Part shown: piece by piece, positions 1 to 7,162 of the stretch
How the letters are laid out: each line of letters begins with the position of its first letter
How positions within the stretch are numbered: the first letter of the stretch is position 1
Translations under genes and position numbers: made by a program
NCBI GenBank assembly: GCA_910588215.1
Contig: CAJUQJ010000066.1
Location: 1-16,766, forward strand
DNA: 16,766 nt
Reading direction: 5' to 3'
Source: an uncultured Lachnospiraceae bacterium
GTDB taxonomy: Bacteria > Bacillota > Clostridia > Lachnospirales > Lachnospiraceae
The notes under the pieces: generated by a model
What the model saw: the letters and a program-made list of their open reading frames with translations, nothing else
What the model was told of the DNA's origin: nothing
The model's database searches: none

Positions 1-766
1 GGAAAAGCCCCTTCATCTCCTCCTCGCTCTTCACATAGTACTGGCCGCCCTCATAGCGCATCCGATCCTCGTCCGCCAGCTTCTTGCCGGTCTGCAGACA
101 CAGCAGGATATCGTGGGGCTGGGCGTCCTCCGCATAGGTATAATGCACGTCGTTGGTCGCCACCAGCGGGATATCCAGTTCCTTACTCATCCGCAGCAGA
201 GCCGTATTCACCGTCTGCTGGGTGGGAATCCCATGATCTTGCAGCTCCAGGAAAAAGTTCCCCTTGCCAAAGCAGGCTTCATATCGCTTCGCCACTTTCC
301 CCGCCTCGTCGATCAGGCCTTTCTGGATATAGCGCTGTACCTCCCCAGCCAGGCAGGCTGACAGAGCGATGATGCCCTCGTGAAACTCTTCCAGCACCTC
401 CATGTCTACACGTGGTCTGTAGTAGTAACCTTCCGTGAAGCCGCGGCTGACAATTTTAACCAAGTTGGCATAACCCGCATCATTCTCCGCCAACAGCACC
501 AGATGGTAGTACCGATCCTCCCCGCCGGTCAACTCTCTGTCGAATCGGGAACGGGGCGCCACGTAGACCTCACAGCCGATAATGGGATTGATCCCTGCCG
601 CTGTGGCCTCCTTATAGAACTCAATGACGCCATACATGACTCCATGGTCTGTGATGGCCGCACTGTCCATGCCCAGCTCTTTCACACGCTTGACATACTC
701 TTTGATCTTGTTGGAACCGTCTAACAAACTGTATTCTGTGTGCACGTGTAAGTGTGTAAATGCCAT
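1..766 (-). CDS. dnaE: DNA polymerase III subunit alpha, N-terminal part (cut by window edge)
   Basis: This is the catalytic subunit of the replicative DNA polymerase, acting at the fork with the beta clamp. The visible 255 residues are the N-terminal PHP domain and the start of the palm-side region. The protein opens MAFTHLHVHTEYSLLDG; the H-x-H-x-H metal-binding motif is at residues 5-9. It is followed by an ITDHG motif near residue 40, IIGCEVYV near residue 70, GIIALSACLAGEV near residue 140 and VATNDVHY near residue 205, all in the expected DnaE order. The family is about 1,100-1,200 residues long, so roughly three quarters lies beyond the left edge. The start is supported by GAGGA about 9 bases upstream. 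It is preceded by a long leader with its own promoter. The family identity is clear. DnaE versus a DnaE1 paralogue cannot be separated here, but PolC is unlikely because the PHP domain is at the extreme N-terminus. Confidence 0.96.
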   Translation of the reverse strand, partial: MAFTHLHVHTEYSLLDGSNKIKEYVKRVKELGMDSAAITDHGVMYGVIEFYKEATAAGINPIIGCEVYVAPRSRFDRELTGGEDRYYHLVLLAENDAGYANLVKIVSRGFTEGYYYRPRVDMEVLEEFHEGIIALSACLAGEVQRYIQKGLIDEAGKVAKRYEACFGKGNFFLELQDHGIPTQQTVNTALLRMSKELDIPLVATNDVHYTYAEDAQPHDILLCLQTGKKLADEDRMRYEGGQYYVKSEEEMKGLF

Positions 767-1086
767 GTGAGAATCCTCGCTTCTTGTGTTCTGTTCGTGT
801 ATCGGTTTACGTTGCTATGTTTCTCTATATTTCTCCGTATTGCTCTATATGTCTCTGTTCTACTTGCTTTTTATATTTCTATCTTTCCCGCGTAGCAGGA
901 CTTCTTATATCCTTTTTACTGAAAAATTGCTTCTCTTACTTTTGTCTTTCTCAACTGCCAGTCAGATAAGCCGGTACTTAACGAGTCTTTTCACGAATTT
1001 AGGCCAACAAAATAGTCGCCTTAGTTCGCAGACTTTGGGCGGCTATCAGACCTTCCATTGGCAACATTGGCAATACCTGTGGGAAT
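767..1086 (-). promoter_or_regulatory. Long 5' leader of dnaE
   Basis: About 310 bases separate the predicted dnaE transcription start (near 1080) from its ATG. The strand that would be transcribed is purine-rich near the gene. It contains a small hairpin (TCCTGC-TAC-GCGGGA, near 887-901) and no convincing ORF. I do not recognise a known riboswitch or protein-binding leader. The T-rich plus-strand ORFs here are compositional noise. Confidence 0.4.
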
Positions 1087-1115
1087 ATTTTATCAGAAAA
1101 AGGTGGACGATTCAA
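1087..1115 (-). promoter_or_regulatory. Predicted sigma-A promoter of dnaE
   Basis: On the minus strand the sequence reads TTGAAT, a 17-base spacer, then TAAAAT, with TGA directly before the -10 box (extended -10). It lies just downstream of the metK terminator and points at dnaE. It is the best promoter match between metK and dnaE. Confidence 0.7.
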
Positions 1116-1151
1116 CCTATGACCTCTGTAAAGGATGTACCTATGTCAATT

Positions 1152-1204
1152 AAAAAAGACTGTTGCCTTTCAGGAAAATCATTTCCATACGCAACAGTCT
1201 TTTA
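1152..1204 (-). terminator. Rho-independent terminator after metK (bidirectional shape)
   Basis: A perfect 13-bp stem (AAAAGACTGTTGC paired with GCAACAGTCTTTT) encloses a 24-base loop, and the minus-strand transcript ends in six U. The plus strand also ends in a T-run. It closes the metK transcript about 140 bases after the stop codon and insulates it from the dnaE promoter. Confidence 0.85.
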
Positions 1205-1341
1205 TTCGCTTTAATTTCTGGCTGAGACTCGTCTGTCGGCACCTTCCTGCCGGTTCGGTCTTACTATCACACTGATCGCATTGTTGGCCGCATCGCAAAG
1301 TGCTGTTCTCTATACCTGTTTCTTCTACAGATATCCACTGT

Positions 1342-2529
1342 CTACAGATATTTCTTCAATACATCCACCTTATCCAACTTCTCCCAAGGCAGATTCAGAT
1401 CGTTGCGCCCGAAGTGACCGTAAGCCGCTGTCTGCTTGTAGATCGGGCGGCGCAGGTCAAGCATCTTGATGATGCCTGCCGGACGCAGATCGAAGTTCTC
1501 GCGGATGACATCCACCAGCTTCTCATCCGACACTTTACCGGTACCAAAAGTATCCACCATAACGGAAGTGGGCTGTGCCACACCGATAGCGTAGGACAGC
1601 TGGATCTCACACTTGTCTGCCAGGCCTGCTGCCACGATATTCTTTGCCACATAACGTGCCGCGTAGGCTGCAGAACGATCCACCTTCGTGCAGTCTTTAC
1701 CGGAGAACGCACCGCCGCCATGCCGCGCGTAACCACCGTATGTATCTACGATGATCTTACGTCCTGTCAAGCCTGCATCGCCGTGAGGCCCGCCGATCAC
1801 GAAACGGCCTGTCGGGTTGATGAAGAATTTCGTATTGTCGTCGATCAACTCTTTCGGCAGGATCGGGTCAAATACATACTTCTTAATATCCTCATGGATC
1901 TGTTCTTGCGTCGCATCATCGTCATGCTGCGTGGACAGGACAACTGCTTCCAGTCTCACCGGTTTGCCTGCCTCATCGTATTCTACGGAAACCTGGCTCT
2001 TGCCATCCGGTCTTAAATATTTCAACGTACCGTCCTTGCGCACTTTCGTCAACTGCAGGGCCAGCTTGTGCGCCAAAGAAATCGGATAAGGCATATACTC
2101 TTCCGTCTCATTGGTCGCATAACCGAACATCATACCCTGATCGCCGGCACCGATCGCCTCGATCTCCGCATCCGACATCTTGTTCTCTTTGGCTTCCAGA
2201 GCCTTGTCCACGCCCATGGCGATATCTGCAGACTGCTCATCGATGGCTACCAGCACCGCACAGGTATTACCGTCGAAACCGTACTCGGATTTCGTGTAGC
2301 CAATCTCCTTAACGGTATCACGCACAATTTTCTGCATATCTACGTATGCGTTGGTAGTGATCTCACCGGTCACCAGCACGAATCCCGTGCACACTGCAGT
2401 CTCACAGGCAACACGGCTCATGGGATCTTTCTCCATGCAGGCATCCAGGATTGCGTCGGATATCGCATCGCAGACTTTGTCGGGATGGCCTTCAGTTACT
2501 GATTCTGAAGTAAATAATCTCTTTTCCAT
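1342..2529 (-). CDS. metK: S-adenosylmethionine synthetase
   Basis: Makes S-adenosylmethionine from methionine and ATP in the cytoplasm. The 395-aa product matches the usual family length. Signature motifs are present: GHPDK at residues 14-18 (ATP/metal site), GAGDQGMMFGYA at 127-138 (methionine-site loop and first signature) and GGGAFSGKD at 271-279 (second signature), followed by KVDRSAAYAARY. The start is fixed by AGGAGA seven bases upstream of ATG and by the family-typical opening KRLFTSESVTEGHPDK. A SAM-I riboswitch with its own terminator lies upstream, so expression should fall when SAM is high. Downstream is a strong hairpin terminator, so the gene looks monocistronic. Nothing in it is truncated or unusual. 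Confidence 0.98.
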   Translation of the reverse strand: MEKRLFTSESVTEGHPDKVCDAISDAILDACMEKDPMSRVACETAVCTGFVLVTGEITTNAYVDMQKIVRDTVKEIGYTKSEYGFDGNTCAVLVAIDEQSADIAMGVDKALEAKENKMSDAEIEAIGAGDQGMMFGYATNETEEYMPYPISLAHKLALQLTKVRKDGTLKYLRPDGKSQVSVEYDEAGKPVRLEAVVLSTQHDDDATQEQIHEDIKKYVFDPILPKELIDDNTKFFINPTGRFVIGGPHGDAGLTGRKIIVDTYGGYARHGGGAFSGKDCTKVDRSAAYAARYVAKNIVAAGLADKCEIQLSYAIGVAQPTSVMVDTFGTGKVSDEKLVDVIRENFDLRPAGIIKMLDLRRPIYKQTAAYGHFGRNDLNLPWEKLDKVDVLKKYL

Positions 2530-2605
2530 TTCTCATTCTCCTTTTGGTTATCAGATTCTTCCGAGGTTTCTCTTATTGCTTGCTCCTGTTCTACATCCTA
2601 CCTGC

Positions 2606-2727
2606 CGAATAAGCAGACTCAGAATGCTACGCATTCCTCGTTCGCGTTGCTCGTCTTAAGATATGCCATGCAGCCTTCCATGCCAGCATGGCGGCTGCAT
2701 GGCATATCTTCTGACTCTGCTTATTCG
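2606..2727. repeat. Large imperfect palindrome in the metK leader
   Basis: Outer arms of 18 bp (CGAATAAGCAGACTCAGA at 2606-2623 and its near-complement at 2710-2727, one mismatch) flank perfect 18-bp inner arms (2658-2675 and 2693-2710) with a smaller perfect palindrome, CCATGC-CA-GCATGG, at the centre. A further hairpin, GAATGC-TAC-GCATTC, sits in the left half. It lies between the riboswitch terminator and the metK start and resembles a REP/MITE-type intergenic repeat rather than part of the riboswitch. Confidence 0.75.
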
Positions 2728-2730
2728 CGC

Positions 2731-2762
2731 AAAAAGATCCGCTTATCGAAATAAGCGGACCT
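2731..2762 (-). terminator. Riboswitch-controlled terminator of metK
   Basis: The minus strand shows a perfect 9-bp stem TCCGCTTAT / ATAAGCGGA closed by a UUCG tetraloop, followed by C and five U. The 5' half can instead pair with the 3' P1 strand of the aptamer (AATAAGAGGA at 2789-2780 against TCCGCTTATT, nine of ten pairs). This gives the expected mutually exclusive antiterminator. Confidence 0.9.
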
Positions 2763-2780
2763 GACAGTCATTCATCAAAT

Positions 2781-2896
2781 CCTCTTATTGTTCGATCTGT
2801 CTTACGACAGTGCTTTCGCTCAGGTTGGCACCTTCCTTCATAAGGGGTTGCCGTGGCTTCACAGATCCTATGTATCTCCACCACTCTGAATAAGAG
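2781..2896 (-). promoter_or_regulatory. SAM-I (S-box) riboswitch aptamer
   Basis: The minus strand carries the S-box layout: P1 strands CTCTTATT / AATAAGAG close the element, followed by GTGGTGGAG, then GAAGCCACGGCAACC, then GGTGCCAACCTGAGCGAAAGC and finally GATCGAACAATAAG. These blocks are the conserved cores of SAM-I. SAM binding stabilises P1 and frees the downstream terminator stem, turning off metK. The promoter, aptamer, terminator and target gene are all in the right order. Confidence 0.95.
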
Positions 2897-2933
2897 AAAC
2901 TCTCACCATATATAATTGTCTGTATCTGTAGAT

Positions 2934-2962
2934 ACAATACACCCTGCATTGCTTTCTGTCAA
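2934..2962 (-). promoter_or_regulatory. Promoter of the SAM riboswitch-metK transcript
   Basis: Consensus TTGACA, a 17-base spacer and TATTGT on the minus strand, about 40 bases upstream of the aptamer. It lies directly after the murA stop codon (2981). Confidence 0.85.
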
Positions 2963-2980
2963 CAGGAAATTTGATATAGT

Positions 2981-4273
2981 TCACCCAACCTTCAACTTGA
3001 ACTTCTGCATCTCCCGCTCCGTGGAGACCTTCTCGATCTGCGCACCCAATCCCTGCAGCTTCAAATGAAAATCTTCATATCCACGTTCAATATACTTAAT
3101 ATCATCTATCGTAGTGATACCATCTGCCGACAGCGCCGCGATCACCAGTGCCGCGCCAGCCCTTAGATCCGGTGCCGTAATGCTGGCCCCTGTATATCTG
3201 CCCACGCCGTCTATGATCGCCGTGTTGCTCTCCACTTTAATACTTGCACCCATTCTGGTGAGCTCGTCCACATACTTAAACCGGTTCTCGAATATGCTCT
3301 CCGTCACGATACTGGTACCCGCCGATAGTCCCAGCGTAACTGTGATCTGGGGCTGCATATCCGTGGGAAAACCCGGATAGGGCAGTGTTTTCACATGGGT
3401 ATGTCCCAACGGCTTGGAAGCCACCACCCGAACTGCGTCATCGGACTCTTCCACCTCACAGCCAATCTCAAGAAGCTTGGCACTGATAGATTCCAAATGC
3501 TTCGGAATCACGTTCTTGACCGTCACATCACCCTTCGTCACTGCAGCGGCAAACATAAACGTCCCCGCCTCGATCTGATCCGGAATGATACCATATTCCG
3601 TGCCATGCAGGCGCGATACGCCTCTGATCTTGACTACATCCGTACCGGCTCCTTTGATATTAGCGCCCATACTGTTAAGGAAGTTAGCCAGATCCACCAC
3701 ATGAGGCTCCTTCGCCGCGTTCTCGATCACAGTCTGTCCTTCCGCCATAACAGCGGCCATCATCACATTCATAGTGGCACCCACTGACACCACATCCATA
3801 TAGATATGATTACCCCGGAGTCTCTCCGTCTCTGTGATGATCAACCCATGCTCGATCCTTACATTGGCTCCCAGCGCACGGAACCCTTTGATATGCTGGT
3901 CAATCGGCCGCAATCCAATATTGCAGCCACCCGGAAGCGCTACCTCCGCTTTCCTGTACTTCCCTAACAGCGCCCCCAGCAAATAGTAAGACGCCCTGAT
4001 CTTCTTGATATAATCATCCTCAATGACCAGATCATTGATCTGGGAAGCATTGATCTTAACAGTGTGCCTGTCCACTCTCTGAACGATGACACCGATACTT
4101 TCCATCGCCTGCATCAAAACATTGGTATCCCTGACATCCGGTACATTCTCTATCACAACGGTCTCATCCGTCATAATAGCCGCAGCAAGGATAGCCAGTG
4201 CCGCATTCTTGGCACCGCCGATCTCCACTTCGCCGACTAACGGATTTCCACCTTTAATCGCATATTGTTCCAT
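2981..4273 (-). CDS. murA: UDP-N-acetylglucosamine 1-carboxyvinyltransferase
   Basis: First committed enzyme of peptidoglycan synthesis: transfers enolpyruvate from PEP to UDP-GlcNAc in the cytoplasm. The 430-aa product is slightly longer than the usual ~420. Visible features are KNAAL at residues 22-26 (the conserved Lys/Asn of the active site), IRASYYLLGALLG at 92-104, and the catalytic loop LPGGCNIGLRPID with Cys117, the residue attacked by fosfomycin. Later come IPDQIEAGTF and the GFPTDMQPQ motif. Cys rather than Asp at the loop predicts fosfomycin sensitivity at this enzyme. The start is supported by AGGGGAC upstream of ATG. Clostridia often have two MurA paralogues and I cannot tell which this is (MurA or MurZ). 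It has its own promoter and no obvious terminator before the metK promoter. Confidence 0.97.
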   Translation of the reverse strand: MEQYAIKGGNPLVGEVEIGGAKNAALAILAAAIMTDETVVIENVPDVRDTNVLMQAMESIGVIVQRVDRHTVKINASQINDLVIEDDYIKKIRASYYLLGALLGKYRKAEVALPGGCNIGLRPIDQHIKGFRALGANVRIEHGLIITETERLRGNHIYMDVVSVGATMNVMMAAVMAEGQTVIENAAKEPHVVDLANFLNSMGANIKGAGTDVVKIRGVSRLHGTEYGIIPDQIEAGTFMFAAAVTKGDVTVKNVIPKHLESISAKLLEIGCEVEESDDAVRVVASKPLGHTHVKTLPYPGFPTDMQPQITVTLGLSAGTSIVTESIFENRFKYVDELTRMGASIKVESNTAIIDGVGRYTGASITAPDLRAGAALVIAALSADGITTIDDIKYIERGYEDFHLKLQGLGAQIEKVSTEREMQKFKLKVG

Positions 4274-4361
4274 AATAGTCCCCTGTATGATAAACGAAAT
4301 ATAATCTGAATTATCTAAACGTAATCTAACTTACGGTATCTGCATACTCACACTAACCCCT

Positions 4362-4400
4362 GCCGCAGGAATCTTAATTTTTTATTAAAATTCCTACCGC
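4362..4400 (-). repeat. Stem-loop in the murA leader
   Basis: Arms of 17 bases (4362-4378 and 4384-4400) pair with one mismatch and two G-U pairs around an A5 loop on the transcribed strand. It sits just downstream of the promoter -10 box, so it would be at the very 5' end of the murA transcript. No U-run follows, so it is not a standard terminator. An RNA-stabilising or regulatory role is possible. Confidence 0.5.
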
Positions 4401-4411
4401 AATTAAATACC

Positions 4412-4439
4412 AGTATACCATAAATTGCTCATTTGTAAA
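4412..4439 (-). promoter_or_regulatory. Predicted murA promoter
   Basis: TTTACA, a 16-base spacer and TATACT on the minus strand, with TGG immediately before the -10 (extended -10). It lies about 140 bases upstream of the murA ATG. Confidence 0.75.
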
Positions 4440-4551
4440 TGGGCAGATTCACTATAAACCTTCAGGTCACATCATCTCAGGTTGACGTATCGTTAGAAAA
4501 TACAAGCTATCTTGCTGCATCCCACTGCCGGATGTCGGTGCCGCCACTTAA

Positions 4552-6138
4552 TCAATTCAGATAGTTGAGCGGATTAACCTGGGAGCCGCCTATCAGTATC
4601 TCAAAATGTACGTGCGGTCCCGTGCTGACGCCGGTATTCCCACTCAATGCGATCTTCTGTCCCTGTGCCACCGTCTGTCCCGCAGATACCAGAACTTTGC
4701 TCAAATGTCCATATCTGGTCTGTCGCCCGTCTGCATGGTTGATATAGACTACATAGCCATAACCACTTCCCCATCCTGCCTTCACTACCGTTCCGGCGGA
4801 TGATGCCATGACTGCCGTACCTACCGGTGTCGCCCAGTCAACTCCTTTGTGGTTACTGCTCGCCCCTCTGGTGGGTGCTCTCCGTCTGCCGAAACCGGAA
4901 GTCTGCCGGCCGCCGGAGATCGGCTTGATATAGGTCGGAGGAATCTTCGTGCCGCGTTCCACAACTTTCGCTACGGCCTCATAGGTAATCTCTTCCTTCA
5001 GAATCTCTCTCCCTGTCTCTTCCCCATTCCGATAAGAAACATTAGCTACCACGATGCGATGTCCTGCCGAGGGCTCCTGAAGCGTCTGTGTCTGGGTCGT
5101 ATACCAGTCATCGTTATCCACATACACGACCTCCGCCTCATAGTCTTCCTCATAATACACCTCTTCCATGCGCTCCACGGACAATTCCGGTTCCGGGACC
5201 GTAACGATCAGCTCATCCCCCACACGGATCATGGAATTCTCATCCTCTATTGTCTCATTCATCGCGATCAGATCCGCCAGCGGAATCTCGTTTTTCTCCG
5301 CGATCTGAGACAAAGTGTCTCCAGACACAACCTCATAGATCTGCTCCTTCTCCTGATCCTTTGTCACTTCCTCTATCGCATTCGCCAAAGAAGTCAGTTC
5401 ATAGTCCTGCAGATAGGATTCCACCACTTCCACCGTGTCTCCGAATTCCAGATCCTTTAATCCCAATTCATAATCGGAGAACTCCTTCTCCTTGGCCGGC
5501 TCCACATCCGCAAACATCTCATCCAAAGCAGCGTCAATACCCGCACTGGACATGACCGCCTCTGCCGCCATCTCCTCTTCCTGCTGTTCCTTCGCAGAAT
5601 AGATCTGAGTCGTGAGAACGTTTAGTTCCCTATCACCGTCCAGCACAAGATCCACATAGTACTCGTTCCCATGGTCATACCTGTTGATGGATGCCTGCAA
5701 AAGTGCAAGCACCTCTTCCGTACTGGCAAGATTGACCGTATACTCATTGATCTTAACGGTGTAAGAGCGGTTCAGGGTCTCCTTGACACTCCCCCGCAGC
5801 GCACCGGTCATATTGACCGTTACATCTGCCAGATCGTCAACTTTTCCCCAGAGCACCTCGCTTCCCTCTATACGCAGCTCGCTGTCTGCCAGCACCAGTT
5901 CATCACTGGTTCCTGCCAGCCTTTTGCGTGCCGCGATCAGGCACCTGTCCACTTGCTTTGGATCTTCCACGATACCGACCTGTTTATCATTCAAATACAC
6001 CGTGAAGATATTATCCCCCGTACTCTCCAGCTTGTGATAGCTAGGAAAAAAGAGTATACTGCCAAAGATTACAACTGCCGCAACCTTAATATATGCAATT
6101 TTCATTTTTTTATAATGTCTGCTAATCTTTTTCATCAT
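4552..6138 (-). CDS. Membrane-anchored LysM-G5-M23 family peptidase
   Basis: Likely a cell wall hydrolase acting outside the membrane. In the 528-aa product a basic N-terminus precedes one membrane segment (about residues 14-32). A long acidic linker region (~40-260) leads to a LysM peptidoglycan-binding module (about 267-314, YEVVSGDTLSQIAEKN). A G5-like domain follows (about 318-398), then a C-terminal M23 peptidase domain (about 405-528). Zinc-site residues are intact: H430 and D434 (NHKGVDW), H478 (YGHLS) and H509/H511 (GPHVHFE), so it should be an active endopeptidase. Clostridia commonly carry this domain order. The start is the ATGATG pair; a stop lies two codons upstream in frame, so no longer start is possible. 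No clear Shine-Dalgarno precedes it, while an upstream frame stops at the overlapping TGA (ATGATGA), suggesting coupled translation. No clear terminator follows before the murA promoter. Confidence 0.93.
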   Translation of the reverse strand: MMKKISRHYKKMKIAYIKVAAVVIFGSILFFPSYHKLESTGDNIFTVYLNDKQVGIVEDPKQVDRCLIAARKRLAGTSDELVLADSELRIEGSEVLWGKVDDLADVTVNMTGALRGSVKETLNRSYTVKINEYTVNLASTEEVLALLQASINRYDHGNEYYVDLVLDGDRELNVLTTQIYSAKEQQEEEMAAEAVMSSAGIDAALDEMFADVEPAKEKEFSDYELGLKDLEFGDTVEVVESYLQDYELTSLANAIEEVTKDQEKEQIYEVVSGDTLSQIAEKNEIPLADLIAMNETIEDENSMIRVGDELIVTVPEPELSVERMEEVYYEEDYEAEVVYVDNDDWYTTQTQTLQEPSAGHRIVVANVSYRNGEETGREILKEEITYEAVAKVVERGTKIPPTYIKPISGGRQTSGFGRRRAPTRGASSNHKGVDWATPVGTAVMASSAGTVVKAGWGSGYGYVVYINHADGRQTRYGHLSKVLVSAGQTVAQGQKIALSGNTGVSTGPHVHFEILIGGSQVNPLNYLN

Positions 6139-6220
6139 AATTTATTTATCTGGCGTTCGATGCGTCTTTTTGCTGTATTGATCTGTTGCTGTTCGAACTT
6201 ACACCTCATGTCCTTCCGGA

Positions 6221-6306
6221 CACAAACATTTTGTGAAAAGTACAGTGCAAGTATAAGTTCCACACATGCAGACAAGCTGCATGGCTCCTTCACACAATAT
6301 TCTGTG
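6221..6306. repeat. Two similar short inverted repeats 70 bp apart
   Basis: CACAAA-CAT-TTTGTG followed by AAAAG (6221-6240) and CACACAATATTCTGTG followed by AAAAG (6291-6311) are similar dyads in the same orientation, spaced by 70 bp (about seven helical turns). A perfect hairpin, CATGCAG-ACAAG-CTGCATG, lies between them. They sit upstream of the M23 peptidase gene and could be operators or RNA stem-loops. The identity of any binding factor is unknown. Confidence 0.4.
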
Positions 6307-6314
6307 AAAAGCGG

Positions 6315-6423
6315 ACTTATAGTTAACGACATTAAAAATTTCGTTTTCGGTCCTGCAAAAGCTCCCGTATATGGCTTTGGCAGGAACCGGAAGCAGAAAT
6401 TTGTTATGTCGTTTACTATAAGT
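6315..6423. repeat. 109-bp imperfect palindrome, MITE-like
   Basis: Terminal arms ACTTATAGTTAACGACAT and ATGTCGTTTACTATAAGT pair with one mismatch over 18 bp. Complementarity continues inward (AAATTTC/GAAATTT, CGGTCCTGC/GCAGGAACCG, AAAGC/GCTTT) almost to the centre. No ORF is convincing within it. It may be a mobile miniature element or a long leader hairpin of the M23 peptidase gene. Confidence 0.65.
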
Positions 6424-6636
6424 ACAGGATATCATAGTTCATCCCGATTATTTTGTAACAAAAACGTAACATTTAATATTCTAGCAGTATTTCCCCGAAA
6501 TGTAAAGTATTATGCATATCAATCACAAAATCGCATACAGAGCGATTTTACTCGCAGAATAGTGCAAGGCTGAACAGTTACATTTTACCGTTAAATTACG
6601 CTGCATTCCACGGGCAGATAGTAATCCGCAAAGAAT

Positions 6637-6792
6637 ATGGCAAAGGATACTCAAGGAAATCTAATGGAATTTTGTGTGCGATCGTGGTAAAATACCAGCA
6701 TAGAACAATTCAACAAATCGTCATTTGCTAATTTGGAAGCAGTAATATTTATGGAAGAATTAAAATCTATCATGGAGAAGCTTGTTGCATAA
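6637..6792 (+). pseudogene. Possible remnant of a small gene with an internal stop
   Basis: One frame from ATG at 6637 reads MAKDTQGNLMEFCVRSW, hits TAA at 6688, then continues open for 33 codons as NTSIEQFNKSSFANLEAV and ends with MEELKSIMEKLVA before TAA at 6790. The second half is amphipathic and protein-like, and its stop is at the edge of the 143-bp repeat copy. I do not recognise the family. It may equally be chance in AT-rich non-coding DNA. No other gene is visible in 6424-6787. Confidence 0.25.
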
Positions 6793-6928
6793 AGTAACCT
6801 GTCAATCAGGAGTACGCATTACACTGCGGACTCCGTGAACTCGCCAAAATCTTCGACTTTGTGTGCATATTTTTCTAAACACCCACTTCTATTCATGGTG
6901 GTATCATAATGTAGGATATGGGTGTTTA
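6788..6928 (-). repeat. Solitary inverted copy of the 143-bp repeat
   Basis: Read on the minus strand this segment matches the units at 11105-11390 along nearly its whole length. It has the same TAAACACCCA / TGGGTGTTTA arms around a 33-base core, then a TTTTGGCG stretch, the hairpin GGAGTcCGCA / TGCGtACTCC and GATTGACA. Several substitutions mark it as more diverged than the tandem pair. Relative to its downstream gene (dinB, plus) it has the same orientation as the tandem copies have to hlyIII. Confidence 0.85.
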
Positions 6929-6954
6929 GTACCTTTGCCTTTATCTGATACAAT
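6925..6954 (+). promoter_or_regulatory. Weak candidate promoter for dinB
   Basis: TACAAT at 6949-6954 with TGA before it (extended -10). The -35 position (TTTAGT, 6925-6930) is poor and falls in the last bases of the repeat copy. If real, the repeat supplies part of the promoter. Confidence 0.35.
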
Positions 6955-7043
6955 CCTTTCAGCAGCAGATATCTGAAAATCAAATTCCACGCCCCGCTGC
7001 TTGCGGCAGGGCTATCGCCTCAATGCACCAGACAAGGAAGGAA

Positions 7044-7067
7044 GATTGAAAATTAAAATTTTCAATC
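7044..7067. repeat. Perfect 10-bp stem-loop upstream of dinB
   Basis: GATTGAAAAT and ATTTTCAATC flank a TAAA loop. It is in the dinB leader just before the structured element at 7068-7162. No long U-run follows, so termination is doubtful. Confidence 0.6.
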
Positions 7068-7162
7068 GCGAGATTTGTGTCTGCGCGTTGCTTGCCACAA
7101 ACTCGTTTAATGCGACGTCTCAACATAGTTGAGACAAAAGCAGCGCAGAAATGGAAAAAACT
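7068..7162 (+). promoter_or_regulatory. Structured dinB leader, copy C of a repeated leader motif
   Basis: The segment reads GAGATTTGTG, then TCTGCGC-gt-TGCTT, a middle part containing the hairpin GTCTCAAC-ATA-GTTGAGAC (7117-7135), then AAGCA-GCGCAGA (ending 7149), directly followed by AATGGAA and the start codon. The first and last blocks are complementary. The same order (TTTGTG, helix strand 1, variable middle, helix strand 2, AATGGA, ATG) occurs at 9703-9820 and 10361-10430 with different but still complementary helix strands. Confidence 0.5.

Noticed and set aside
786..1214. Plus-strand frames rich in Leu, Tyr, Cys and Phe
   Set aside because: They reflect T-rich DNA in the dnaE leader and cross the terminator; no ribosome-binding site or protein-like pattern.
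1300..2016. 238-codon plus-strand frame opposite metK
   Set aside because: It is the antisense of an unambiguous metK gene and shows no family features.
6199..6435. 78-codon minus-strand frame upstream of the M23 peptidase
   Set aside because: It spans the 109-bp palindrome and the dyads and has no ribosome-binding site or recognisable domain.
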